From NCBI GenBank assembly GCA_011620245.1, contig WOZN01000049.1, positions 1 through 7,986 on the forward strand: a DNA stretch of 7,986 nt, in the 5' to 3' direction. Made by a program: the position numbers and the translations under genes. Shown here one piece after another: positions 1 through 6,463 of this stretch; the stretch's first letter is position 1, and every line of letters begins with the position of its first letter. Source of the stretch: Acidovorax sp. (GTDB lineage Bacteria > Pseudomonadota > Gammaproteobacteria > Burkholderiales > Burkholderiaceae_C). The notes below the pieces were generated by a model. The model was given only the letters and a program-made list of their open reading frames with translations. It made no database searches and was not told the origin of the DNA.

Positions 1-75
1 GCGCGGTGCTGGCAGGTGCATAGCGCTCTCACCCAAAAGGTGAACGCCATCGGAGTCATCAACGATAGATTTCAT
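1..75 (-). CDS. Possible 5' end of an unknown gene leaving the window at the left edge
   Basis: Reading the minus strand from an ATG at 75-73, the frame stays open for 25 codons to the window edge and begins MKSIVDDSDGVHLLGES. I do not recognise the sequence. There is no convincing Shine-Dalgarno just upstream, and 25 open codons in GC-rich DNA can occur by chance. If real, the gene would be divergent from the AEC transporter gene, with about 150 bp between them for two promoters. It could equally be non-coding leader DNA. Sequence to the left of the window would settle it. Confidence 0.2.
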   Translation of the reverse strand, partial: MKSIVDDSDGVHLLGESAMHLPAPR

Positions 76-225
76 GTGACTTGTCAAGAGATACAAAGAA
101 AGCGGTCAACTGCCGTTTTTAGGATGATACCGACCCGGGTGCCGCGCACGCCCCGCCAGTGGCTGCAAAAAATTTCACATGGTGGGGCGGCGACCGGAGA
201 CTCCCTCCCTGCGAGAATTCCCGCT

Positions 226-1179
226 GTGCTGTCTGTTTTGGCCCTTACCTTTCCTTTCTTCGCGCTGGTGCTCTGCGGCTACCTGGCCGCGCGCAGCGGC
301 GTGCTGCCCCAGCCCGCCATCCCGGGGCTCAACGCCTTCGTGCTGTATTTCGCGCTGCCCTGCATGCTGTACCGCTTTGGCGCCAGCACCCCCATCGGGC
401 AACTGCTCGACCCGGCCGTGGCGGGGGTGTATTTGCTGTGCGCGCTGGTCATGGTGGGTGGCACGGTGGCCCTCACGCGCAATGCACGCATCGGCTGGAA
501 CGACGCCGCCTTTGGCGCGCTGGTCGCCGCCTTCCCCAACACCGGCTTCATGGGCGTGCCGCTGCTGGTGGCGCTGCTGGGCGCGCAGGCCGCCGGCCCG
601 GCCATTGTGACCATAGCGGTGGACATGGTCATCACCAGCTCGCTGTGCATAGCGCTGTCGCGCCTGGACAGCGCCGGCACCCACGGCGTGGGCGTGGCGC
701 TGAAGAGGGCGTTCAGGGGCATGGCCACCAACCCCATGCCCTGGTCGATTGCGCTGGGCGCGCTGGCCTCGGCCCTGCAGTTCACGCTGCCCGGCCCGGT
801 GGACAAAACCGTGGCCATGCTGGCCGATGCGGCCTCGCCCGTGGCGCTGTTCACCATTGGCGCCGTGCTGGCGCGCTCGCAGATGAACCAGCACGAGCAG
901 GTGCTGGTGCGCGACTACGTGCCCATTGCCCTGGCCAAGCTGCTGCTGCACCCGCTGCTGGTGTGGGGCCTGGGCCGGGCGGCCATCGCACTGGGCCTGC
1001 CGCTCACGCCGTTCGCCCTCACGGTGCTGGTGCTGCTGGCCGCGCTGCCCAGTGCCAGCAACGTATCGCTGCTGGCCGAGCGCTTCGGCGCGCACAACGG
1101 GCGCATCGCGCGGATCATTCTGGTGTCCACCGCGCTGGCGTTTTTGAGTTTTTCGGGGGCAGTGGCGTTGCTGATCTGA
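226..1179 (+). CDS. AEC (auxin efflux carrier) family transporter
   Basis: This encodes an inner-membrane secondary transporter of the AEC family (TC 2.A.69; plant PIN-like proteins and bacterial MleP/MdcF-like carriers), which typically moves organic anions. The substrate cannot be read from sequence. From GTG 226 it is 317 residues, a normal family length, and is hydrophobic throughout with about ten likely membrane segments. Family hallmarks are the N-terminal FVLYFALPCMLY helix, the AAFPNTGFMGVPLL motif near residues 103-116, and the C-terminal LPSASNVSLLAERFG segment. The frame is open from position 16, but residues before 226 are not membrane-like, and family members usually begin just before a helix such as LALTFPFFALVLCGY. 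GTG 226 was chosen for that reason. Its ribosome site is weak (GCGAGAA), and TTG 238 is an alternative start. No partner gene is in the same unit. The gene is followed after 9 bp by a dispersed repeat and then a toxin-antitoxin module. Confidence 0.88.
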   Translation: MLSVLALTFPFFALVLCGYLAARSGVLPQPAIPGLNAFVLYFALPCMLYRFGASTPIGQLLDPAVAGVYLLCALVMVGGTVALTRNARIGWNDAAFGALVAAFPNTGFMGVPLLVALLGAQAAGPAIVTIAVDMVITSSLCIALSRLDSAGTHGVGVALKRAFRGMATNPMPWSIALGALASALQFTLPGPVDKTVAMLADAASPVALFTIGAVLARSQMNQHEQVLVRDYVPIALAKLLLHPLLVWGLGRAAIALGLPLTPFALTVLVLLAALPSASNVSLLAERFGAHNGRIARIILVSTALAFLSFSGAVALLI

Positions 1180-1188
1180 GTGCTTTGA

Positions 1189-1230
1189 TTTTGATAGCTG
1201 GTTGCGCTTATCTCATAAGGGGTGGAGGCC
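1189..1230 (+). repeat. Dispersed intergenic repeat, copy 1
   Basis: The left part (TTTTGATAGCTG followed by GCGCTTATC) matches 4199-4222 at about 22 of 24 positions. The right part has diverged. It contains a small inverted repeat, CTTAT-CTC-ATAAG, at 1207-1219. I recall elements of this type as very common between genes in Comamonadaceae; that is memory, not a search. It lies 9 bp after the AEC transporter stop codon, in the usual position for such repeats. Confidence 0.6.
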
Positions 1231-1285
1231 AAAAAGCATCGTTATTCTGCAGCTCGGCGCTACACGGACGGGGTACAGAGCGCGC

Positions 1286-1312
1286 TTGCACACGGAAGGG
1301 TCTGGTGATAAT
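1286..1312 (+). promoter_or_regulatory. Candidate promoter of the toxin-antitoxin operon
   Basis: A TTGCAC -35-like hexamer (1286-1291) is followed after 15 bp by GATAAT (1307-1312), one base from the -10 consensus. The spacing is shorter than the ideal 17 bp. Transcription would begin around 1318-1322, almost at the antitoxin ATG, so the mRNA would have little or no leader. This fits the absence of a clear Shine-Dalgarno before that ATG. The -10 overlaps the left arm of the inverted repeat at 1309-1333. Confidence 0.4.
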
Positions 1313-1333
1313 CTGGTCGGTATGACTAGATTA
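1309..1333. promoter_or_regulatory. Inverted repeat, likely autoregulatory operator of the toxin-antitoxin module
   Basis: The left arm TAATCTGGTC (1309-1318) and the right arm GACTAGATTA (1324-1333) are reverse complements at 9 of 10 positions, separated by GGTAT. The repeat covers the candidate -10 box, the expected transcription start and the antitoxin start codon. Type II antitoxins of the Phd/YefM family are known to bind palindromes over their own promoter, alone or with the toxin. The assignment as operator is inferred from this placement and symmetry. Confidence 0.6.
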
Positions 1334-1633
1334 ACCCCAGCCTCCCACCCATCTACCGGCCGCACTGCCCCGCCGCCGGGCCACTGGCTGCTGCAAGACG
1401 CCAAGGCGCGGTTCAGCGAGCTGGTGCGGCGCGTGCGTAGCGAGGGGCCACAACATGTCACCGTGCACGGGCGCGATGAAGTCGTGATCATCGCGGCCGA
1501 GGACTACAGGCGCCTGCAGGGGCAGCAAACGGGCCGGGCGCTGGTGGAGGCGCTGCAGGCCTCGCCCCATCCGGAGATCGACTTTGCCCCAGCGCAGCCC
1601 ACCTATGCTCCAGTGCGGGACGTGGCGCTGTGA
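1322..1633 (+). CDS. Type II antitoxin, Phd/YefM family
   Basis: This encodes a 103-residue DNA-binding antitoxin expected to neutralise the PIN-domain RNase encoded directly downstream and to repress the shared promoter. The Phd/YefM core spans residues 22-65: WLLQDAKARFSELVRRV, then HVTVHGRDEVVIIAAEDYRRL. The C-terminal tail ends EIDFAPAQPTYAPVRDVAL, which resembles the toxin-wrapping tails of antitoxins paired with FitB-type toxins. The frame is open from 1202, but ATG 1322 is the last start codon before the conserved core and sits inside the operator palindrome. It leaves an extra proline-rich N-terminal stretch of about 20 residues compared with typical 80-85 residue relatives. No Shine-Dalgarno is visible. 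The stop codon overlaps the toxin start, so the two are translationally coupled. Confidence 0.9.
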   Translation: MTRLTPASHPSTGRTAPPPGHWLLQDAKARFSELVRRVRSEGPQHVTVHGRDEVVIIAAEDYRRLQGQQTGRALVEALQASPHPEIDFAPAQPTYAPVRDVAL

Positions 1634-2061
1634 AAGGCTACCTGCTCGACACCAACATCCTGTCCGAACTGCGGCGCCCGCGCCCCGAGGCCAAGGTGGT
1701 GGCCTTCGTGAGTGCACAGCCGCTTGAAGGCCTTTTCGTCAGCGCCGTCACCTTTGCAGAGATCCGCTTTGGCATCGAACTGATCGCGGACCTCCACAAG
1801 CGGGCCGCGCTGCACGACTGGCTTGCGCAGCAACTGCGCCCCATGTTTGAAAACCGGGTGCTGCCGGTCAGCGAGGACGTCATGTTCAAGTGGCGCCTGC
1901 TGGTTGAAACCGGGCGCAAGGCGGGGCACACATTTCCACAGCCTGATCTCATCATTGCGGCGACGGCGTTGCACCATGGCCTGACAGTCGTCACCCGCGA
2001 CATTGCCGGTTACGACAAGACCGGTGTGCAGCTCATCAACCCGTGGCAGGGCGAAGCGTGA
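1630..2061 (+). CDS. VapC/FitB-type PIN-domain ribonuclease toxin
   Basis: This encodes a 143-residue PIN-domain protein, the normal size for VapC/FitB toxins, which are Mg-dependent endoribonucleases that cleave RNA (tRNA in characterised VapCs). The acidic active-site residues are all present: D7 in LLDTNILSELRRP, E44 in TFAEIRFG, D106 in PQPDLIIAATALHHG, and D124 in VVTRDIAGYDKTGV. Nothing suggests inactivation. Translation starts at GTG 1630, which shares GTGA with the antitoxin TGA stop; this is a 4-bp overlap typical of cotranslated modules. The RNA target cannot be predicted. Such modules serve as stability, stress or phage-defence elements, and here it stands alone in the chromosome with no integrase or transposase visible in the window. 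Confidence 0.92.
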   Translation: MKGYLLDTNILSELRRPRPEAKVVAFVSAQPLEGLFVSAVTFAEIRFGIELIADLHKRAALHDWLAQQLRPMFENRVLPVSEDVMFKWRLLVETGRKAGHTFPQPDLIIAATALHHGLTVVTRDIAGYDKTGVQLINPWQGEA

Positions 2062-2346
2062 ATTCGCTGCGTCGCGGGTGTTGAAAATGGGTGAAACAAA
2101 ACGCCCCGCGCAGGTTCTTGCTCACCCTGGCGCCGAGCAAGACATTGCCGAAGCTCCGGACTTCTATGCCCAACCGGGTTGAGCAGCGTTTCCTTGACGA
2201 GTTCGAGCGTGTTGCCAAGCTTTCGACATGCATTCTTGTAATTGGAATCTGTCCCCGATTGTTTGTGAATGACGGCCGGCGGCCTACTTGGTCTTTGTGC
2301 CGTCGCACCAGGCAGCTCCAAGTCTAGAATGAACCAAGGGATGGGT
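2062..2346. other. Intergenic region between the toxin gene and the permease gene
   Basis: No recognised gene lies here. A plus-strand frame (2091-2327) and a minus-strand frame (2036-2308) are both open, but neither encodes a protein I recognise and neither has a good ribosome site. The stretch around 2236-2260 contains TTGGAATCTGTCCCC. I associate this string from memory with the flanks of REP-type or other small mobile elements in proteobacteria, so a decayed element is possible. The permease promoter should lie in the right half. TTGTAA (2233-2238) is a possible -35, but no matching -10 convinces me. Confidence 0.35.
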
Positions 2347-3807
2347 ATGAATATGGAGCTGATGCTCAAGCTACTCAACGGCGGTGCTGGAACTCTGGCC
2401 TCTTACCTGGCGGCGCATGTGCTGCTGTGTCTGCTGCCCGCGTTTTTCATTGCGGGCGCCATGGCGGCGCTGATTCCCAAGGCCAGCATCACCCGCTGGC
2501 TGGGGCGCAACACTCCGGCCTATGTCTCTTACCCGGCAGCCGCCCTGGCCGGGTCGCTGATTGCGGTGTGCTCTTGCACCATCGTGCCCTTGTTTGCGGG
2601 CATTTACCGCAAGGGCGCGGGCATTGGCCCGGCGATCACTTTTCTGTTCTTTGCGCCTGCGGGCAACATCATGGCGCTGGCCTACACCGGCAGCATCCTG
2701 GGGCCGCAGTTTGCCGTGGCGCGGGTGGTGCTGTGCCTGTTGTTTGGCATCGGCATCGGTTTGCTGATGTCGCGCATCTTCTGGCGCGACGACGCCACGC
2801 ACGATGCCGAAACCGATGACGCCTTTGCCGACCAGGCCCAGATTGCCCCCGCTGCGCTGGGCGTGCTGCTGTCGCTGCTGGCCCTGTTGATTGCTGGCAC
2901 GCTCAAGCTGTGGCCGTTGACGGCCACCCTGGGCACGGCCACGCTGCCGCTGGGCTGGGCGCAGGCGTGGCAGGACACGTTGTTTGCCTGGGTGCCGTTC
3001 GATGCGGCCAAGGGCGAAGAAGGTGTGAGCTTTCAGGGCTCGGTCTTGATTGCCTTGCTGATGACGATTGCCGCCACGGCCTGGAAGGGCCTGGAGAACA
3101 TCACCGATGGCGCCAACCGCTGGACCTGGGTGGCGCTGGGCCTGGCTGCAACCACCTTGCTGGTGGCTGCGGCGCGCCTGACGCCGGTGGCCGGGGGGCT
3201 GGAGCTGGCGCTCACGGGCCGGGTGCTGGGGGTGGGCCTGGCCATCGGGGCGGCGTGGCATTTTGCCCGCCAGCTACCCGCCGATGATTGGCAAGCCTGG
3301 TTGTGGGAGGCCTGGCGCTTCGTCAAGCAGATTTTCGGGCTGCTGATCGTGGGCGTGTTCATCGTCGGCATGGTGCGCCAGCTCATCCGCCCCGAATGGA
3401 TTGAAGCCGTGGCGGGCAGCAACACCTTGCAGGCCAACGCGGTGGCGGTGGGGTTTGGCGTGTTCATGTATTTCCCCACCCTGGTCGAGGTGCCGGTGGC
3501 GCGCATGTTCCTGGACCTGGGCATGCACCCCGGGCCCTTGCTGGCCTACCTGATGGCCGACCCCGAGCTCAGTCTGCAAAGCATGTTGATGGTGGCCGCC
3601 GTGATTGGCCGCAGCAAAACCGCCGCTTACGTGGGACTGGTGGCCCTGTTCAGCATCTGCGCCGGACTGATCTACGGCACCTGGATCGATGGCGCCGCGC
3701 TCCAGGCCGCTGCCATGGCTTTGGGGCTGTTTGCGTTCGTTGTCATGGCCAGTTACTTGTGGTCGCGTGGTCGCACGCAGGGGGGCGCGGGCCAATCCCT
3801 GACCTGA
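2347..3807 (+). CDS. ArsP/UPF0718-like permease (DUF318 superfamily)
   Basis: This encodes a 486-residue polytopic inner-membrane protein of the permease family that includes ArsP, a methylarsenite efflux permease. Residues 22-140 and 322-470 form two hydrophobic blocks of several helices each, with a less conserved middle block between them. The first contains the conserved CSCTIVPLFAGIYRKG motif (Cys75 and Cys77) and ITFLFFAPAGNIMALAYTGS. The second contains MYFPTLVEVPVARMFLDLG and MLMVAAVIGRSKTAAYVG, a tandem half-repeat architecture. Of the clustered ATGs at 2329, 2341, 2347 and 2353, ATG 2347 was chosen because AAGGG lies six bases upstream. The gene is followed after 35 bp by a thioredoxin-like gene, a pairing I recall as recurrent for this permease family. 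No arsR, arsC or arsI is in view, so arsenic transport is only one possibility; another metal or thiol-linked substrate is equally plausible. Confidence 0.85.
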   Translation: MNMELMLKLLNGGAGTLASYLAAHVLLCLLPAFFIAGAMAALIPKASITRWLGRNTPAYVSYPAAALAGSLIAVCSCTIVPLFAGIYRKGAGIGPAITFLFFAPAGNIMALAYTGSILGPQFAVARVVLCLLFGIGIGLLMSRIFWRDDATHDAETDDAFADQAQIAPAALGVLLSLLALLIAGTLKLWPLTATLGTATLPLGWAQAWQDTLFAWVPFDAAKGEEGVSFQGSVLIALLMTIAATAWKGLENITDGANRWTWVALGLAATTLLVAAARLTPVAGGLELALTGRVLGVGLAIGAAWHFARQLPADDWQAWLWEAWRFVKQIFGLLIVGVFIVGMVRQLIRPEWIEAVAGSNTLQANAVAVGFGVFMYFPTLVEVPVARMFLDLGMHPGPLLAYLMADPELSLQSMLMVAAVIGRSKTAAYVGLVALFSICAGLIYGTWIDGAALQAAAMALGLFAFVVMASYLWSRGRTQGGAGQSLT

Positions 3808-3842
3808 TGCTGACCGTTTGACGTTTTTTTGAGGAGAAAACC

Positions 3843-4082
3843 ATGTTGACCGTGAAAATCCTGGGGCCGGGCTGCGCCAATTGCAAAAAGCTCGAAGCCA
3901 TTGCCCGCGAAGCCGCCGCCCAGGGCAAGCTGGACGCCGAGTTCGTCAAAGTCACCGACATGAAAGAGATCATGGCCTACGGCGTGATGTCCACCCCGGC
4001 ACTGGTGATCAATGAAAAAATGGTGAGCAGCGGCCGCATTCCGGCCACTGCCGATGTGCTCAAGTGGATGACAGCCGCCTGA
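3843..4082 (+). CDS. Small thioredoxin-fold protein (MTH895/TM0996-like, Thioredoxin_3 family)
   Basis: This encodes a 79-residue cytosolic thioredoxin/glutaredoxin-like protein with no signal peptide. It opens MLTVKILGPGCANCKKLE, carrying a redox CxxC motif (Cys11, Cys14) after the first strand. It continues through VKVTDMKEIMAYGVMSTPAL, which holds the characteristic cis-proline (Pro52), and ends with a short helix. This length and motif order match the minimal archaeal/bacterial MTH895-type family. A strong ribosome site, GAGGAG, ends six bases before the ATG. With only 35 bp after the permease stop, the two are almost certainly one operon. The simplest inference is that it reduces or delivers a thiol-reactive substrate for the permease, or keeps the permease CxC motif reduced. 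The electron donor and substrate are not evident. Confidence 0.9.
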   Translation: MLTVKILGPGCANCKKLEAIAREAAAQGKLDAEFVKVTDMKEIMAYGVMSTPALVINEKMVSSGRIPATADVLKWMTAA

Positions 4083-4249
4083 TACCGGTGGTGGCAATGC
4101 GCATGAACTTTCCCTTGCTGAAAACGAGTGAGTTGATGGGGCGGCAGCCTGCATCCAAGGCAAGCGGTGGCAGCGCACCATTGCCTGGAGTTGATCAGTT
4201 TTGATAGCTGCTGGCGCTTATCCAGCAAGCCCTAAAGCCCTAAAACACT
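4083..4249. other. Intergenic region between convergent thioredoxin-like gene and priA
   Basis: The 167-bp gap separates converging transcription units. A 35-codon frame (4097-4204, beginning MRMNFPLLKTSELMGRQ) has no Shine-Dalgarno and no recognisable similarity, so I do not call it a gene. The right part is the dispersed repeat, whose stem-loop (TGCTGG 4209-4214 pairing with CCAGCA 4222-4227, loop of 7) is the only terminator-like structure. It has no T tract on either strand, so intrinsic termination is unlikely to be strong. Confidence 0.5.
4199..4240 (+). repeat. Dispersed intergenic repeat, copy 2, with stem-loop
   Basis: The first 24 bases match 1189-1212 at about 22 positions. This copy has a better hairpin: TGCTGG (4209-4214) pairs with CCAGCA (4222-4227) around a CGCTTAT loop. 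It sits about 10 bp beyond the priA stop codon, between convergent genes. In such positions short palindromic repeats may act in mRNA stability or termination; that role is inferred, not shown. Confidence 0.6.
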
Positions 4250-6385
4250 TCAAATCGCCAGCGGGTCCACATCCACCAGCCAGCGAATCAGGCCCTTGTG
4301 TTCGGGCTGGCTGCGGGTGGCCTGCAGCACCGGCTGCCACGCGGCCAGAAAGCGCTGCAGGGCTGCGCGGCTGCTGCTTTCCATGAGCATCTGGGCGCGC
4401 TCCACATTGGCCACGCGCTGGATGGTCAGGGGCACGGGCGGGAACAGCGTCACCACTTCCAGCCCCGGCAGGCCGGCTGCGTGTGCGGCGGCCGTGGCGG
4501 CCGACAGAAAGCCCTGCGCCACCTCCTGCGTGCGCGCGTCGGCCCGCACCAGGGCCTGGTATGAGAAGGGGGGCATGGCGGCTTCTTCGCGTTCCTTGAG
4601 CTGCTGGGCGGCAAAGGCCTCGTAGTCGTGCGTGCGCAGCGCCTCGAACACTGCGTGCCGGGGGTGAAAGCTTTGCACCCACATCTCGCACTGCGTGCCC
4701 TGCGCGGCCATGTAGGCGGCGTCGCGCCCGGCGCGGCCGGCGGCCTGCATGAGCAGCGCAAACAGCCGCTCGGGCGCGCGAAAGTCGCTGCTGAACAGGG
4801 CGCCATCGGGCTGCACGGCGGCCACCAGCGTGATGCGGCGAAAGTCGTGGCCCTTGGCGATCATCTGCGTGCCCACCAGCACGTCCACCTCGCCCGAATG
4901 CACCTGGGCCAGCTGGGCCTGCAGCGCGCCCTTGGCCTTGGTGGTGTCGGCGTCGATGCGGGCGATGCGGGCAGGGGCGCCGTCCGGGCGCTGCACGTTG
5001 CGCAGCAGGGCGCCCAGCTGCTCTTGCAGCTGCTCGGTGCCGCGGCCCATGGGGTGGATGTCGGGGCTGCCGCAGCTGGGGCAATGCCGCGGCACGCGCA
5101 CCGTATAGCCGCAGTGGTGGCAGCGCAGGGTGCGGTCGGCTTTGTGGAAGACCTGGTGCGCGCTGCAGTGCGGGCAGTCGCTTTTCCAGCCGCAGTCCAC
5201 GCAGTGCAGCACGGGGGCGTAGCCACGGCGGTTCAGCAAGATCATGCTCTGCTCGCCGCGCGCCACGCGTTCGGTGATGGCCTGCAGCAGCGGGGCGCTG
5301 AACACGGTGCGCCGGGGCTGCTGGTTCATGTCCACGCGGCGCACGCGGGGCAGGGCGCCGGCGGCGATGCCTGAACCGATGCGGCTGGGCATGTGCAGGC
5401 GCATGTAGCGCCCGCCTTCGGGGTCTTCGGGTGTGGGCGGGCGGCTGGCGTACCAGCTCTCCAGCGAGGGCGTGGCCGAGCCCAGCAGCACCTTGGCGCC
5501 TTGCTCGCGCCCGCGCCAGATGGCCAGGTCGCGCGCCGAGTAGCGGGCGCCCTCCTGCTGCTTGTAGCTGGGGTCATGCTCCTCATCCACCACGATGAGC
5601 TGGAGGCCCGGCAGGCTGGCAAACACCGCCATGCGCGTGCCCAGCACGATGCGCGCGCTGCCGCTGTGCGCGGCCAGCCAGCTTTTGAGGCGCTGCGGGT
5701 TGGTCATGCCGCTGTGCAGCGACACCACGGCGCCTGCGCCAAAGCGCGGTGCGAAGCGGCCCACAAAGCGTTCTTCGAGCTGGGGCGTGAGGTTGATCTC
5801 GGGCACCATCACCAGCGCCTGGGCGGTGGCGTCGGCTTCGAGCATCTCCTGCACGCAGCGCAGGTACACCTCGGTCTTGCCGCTGCCGGTGCTGCCAAAC
5901 AGCAGGAAGGGGCCTTTTTCTGAGGCAATTCGGGCCCTGGCGCTTTCCTGCTCTGTGCTAAGCGCTATGTTTTCAATAGCGTCTATGGTGTCGCCCACCG
6001 CCTTGGCCGGGCGGCGCAGGCGGCGCGCCAGTTGCTCGGGCCGCAGGTCGCGCAGCTGCGGGGGCAGGGCGGCCAAGGCCACCTCGCCCAGCGCACGCTG
6101 GTAATAGCGCGCCGCAAACGCCACCAGGCGGCGCCAGGGCAGATCGAGCGGGGCCAGGCCGTCGAGCACCCCGGCGATGGGGCGCAGGGTGGCGCCGTCG
6201 GGCAACTCGCCCGTGGCCTGGTCGGCATCCCACACCACGCCCAGCAACTCGCGCGTGCCCAGCGGCACGCGCACCAGCGTGCCGGGCGCGAGCGGGCGCT
6301 CACTGGCGTAGCTCAGCAGGTCGCCCACACCGCTGTGTGACGGGGTCTGAAGGGCAACTTGGACGATGCAGTAAGGCGAGGACAC
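4250..6385 (-). CDS. priA: Primosomal replication restart helicase PriA
   Basis: PriA is a superfamily 2 3'-5' DNA helicase that recognises stalled or repaired forks and starts reloading of DnaB. From GTG 6385 it has 711 residues. The N-terminal 3'-end-binding domain spans residues 7-105 (VQVALQTPSHSGVGD, VRVPLGTRELLGVVW). Helicase motifs are Walker A GSTGSGKT (164-171), DEEH (267-270), GSATPSLES (302-310), VGTQMIAKGHDF and QAAGRAGR (547-554). Eight zinc-binding cysteines occur as four CxxC pairs (C395/398, 404/407, 422/425, 435/438). The C-terminal domain follows to residue 711. All catalytic residues are intact. The frame is open up to TTG 6511, but residues before 6385 are unlike the family; GTG 6385 lies just before the first conserved strand, although no clear ribosome site precedes it. 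Only about 50 residues separate the N-terminal domain from Walker A, against about 115 in E. coli, so the winged-helix domain appears missing. The gene follows a 717-bp region rich in DnaA-box motifs. Confidence 0.95.
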   Translation of the reverse strand: MSSPYCIVQVALQTPSHSGVGDLLSYASERPLAPGTLVRVPLGTRELLGVVWDADQATGELPDGATLRPIAGVLDGLAPLDLPWRRLVAFAARYYQRALGEVALAALPPQLRDLRPEQLARRLRRPAKAVGDTIDAIENIALSTEQESARARIASEKGPFLLFGSTGSGKTEVYLRCVQEMLEADATAQALVMVPEINLTPQLEERFVGRFAPRFGAGAVVSLHSGMTNPQRLKSWLAAHSGSARIVLGTRMAVFASLPGLQLIVVDEEHDPSYKQQEGARYSARDLAIWRGREQGAKVLLGSATPSLESWYASRPPTPEDPEGGRYMRLHMPSRIGSGIAAGALPRVRRVDMNQQPRRTVFSAPLLQAITERVARGEQSMILLNRRGYAPVLHCVDCGWKSDCPHCSAHQVFHKADRTLRCHHCGYTVRVPRHCPSCGSPDIHPMGRGTEQLQEQLGALLRNVQRPDGAPARIARIDADTTKAKGALQAQLAQVHSGEVDVLVGTQMIAKGHDFRRITLVAAVQPDGALFSSDFRAPERLFALLMQAAGRAGRDAAYMAAQGTQCEMWVQSFHPRHAVFEALRTHDYEAFAAQQLKEREEAAMPPFSYQALVRADARTQEVAQGFLSAATAAAHAAGLPGLEVVTLFPPVPLTIQRVANVERAQMLMESSSRAALQRFLAAWQPVLQATRSQPEHKGLIRWLVDVDPLAI
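5945..5990 (-). repeat. Repeat-like AT-richer segment inside the priA interdomain linker
   Basis: In an otherwise very GC-rich gene, this stretch encodes residues DTIDAIENIALSTEQESA with codons such as ATA, ATT and GAA that are rare nearby. On the plus strand it reads AAGCGCTATGTTTTCAATAGC. The TTTT-ATAGC and AAGCGC blocks resemble the dispersed repeat found at 1189 and 4199. It is in frame and creates no stop. The relation to the repeat family is suggestive only. Confidence 0.35.
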
Positions 6386-6410
6386 GGGGGAGCGCAGGTT
6401 GCAGCGGATT

Positions 6411-6456
6411 GTGGAGGTGGCGTGGAGTAAGTGCTTGATTTGACAGGCCTGTGGAG
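6411..6456 (+). repeat. Three GTGGAG repeats in the priA leader
   Basis: GTGGAG occurs at 6411, 6422 and 6451, and the related GTGGAT at 6472 forms part of a perfect DnaA box. Two copies continue as GTGGAGTA, two mismatches from the DnaA-box core. They lie 26 to 92 bp upstream of the chosen priA start and could be weak DnaA sites arranged next to a strong one. Chance recurrence of a 6-mer is not excluded. Confidence 0.35.
6428..6440 (-). promoter_or_regulatory. IHF consensus site 1
   Basis: The plus strand reads TAAGTGCTTGATT, which is YAANNNNTTGATW, the reverse complement of the IHF consensus WATCARNNNNTTR, with no mismatches. It lies 31 bp from DnaA box 1 and within the priA leader. Confidence 0.45.
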
Positions 6457-6463
6457 TAGTCCC

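Noticed and set aside
175..1095. Long minus-strand open frame opposite the AEC transporter (306 codons)
   Set aside because: Its product is rich in Gln, His, Arg and Gly with no fold or family, the usual antisense shadow of a GC-rich gene. The plus strand encodes a convincing membrane transporter.
2371..3261. Minus-strand frame of 296 codons opposite the permease
   Set aside because: Low-complexity Arg/Gln/Gly composition typical of an antisense shadow; the plus strand carries family motifs.
4097..4204. 35-codon frame after the thioredoxin-like gene
   Set aside because: No Shine-Dalgarno, no recognisable similarity, and it ends inside the dispersed repeat.
4628..5374. Plus-strand frame of 248 codons opposite priA
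   Set aside because: Ala/Gly/His-rich shadow with no recognisable domain; priA motifs on the other strand account for this DNA.
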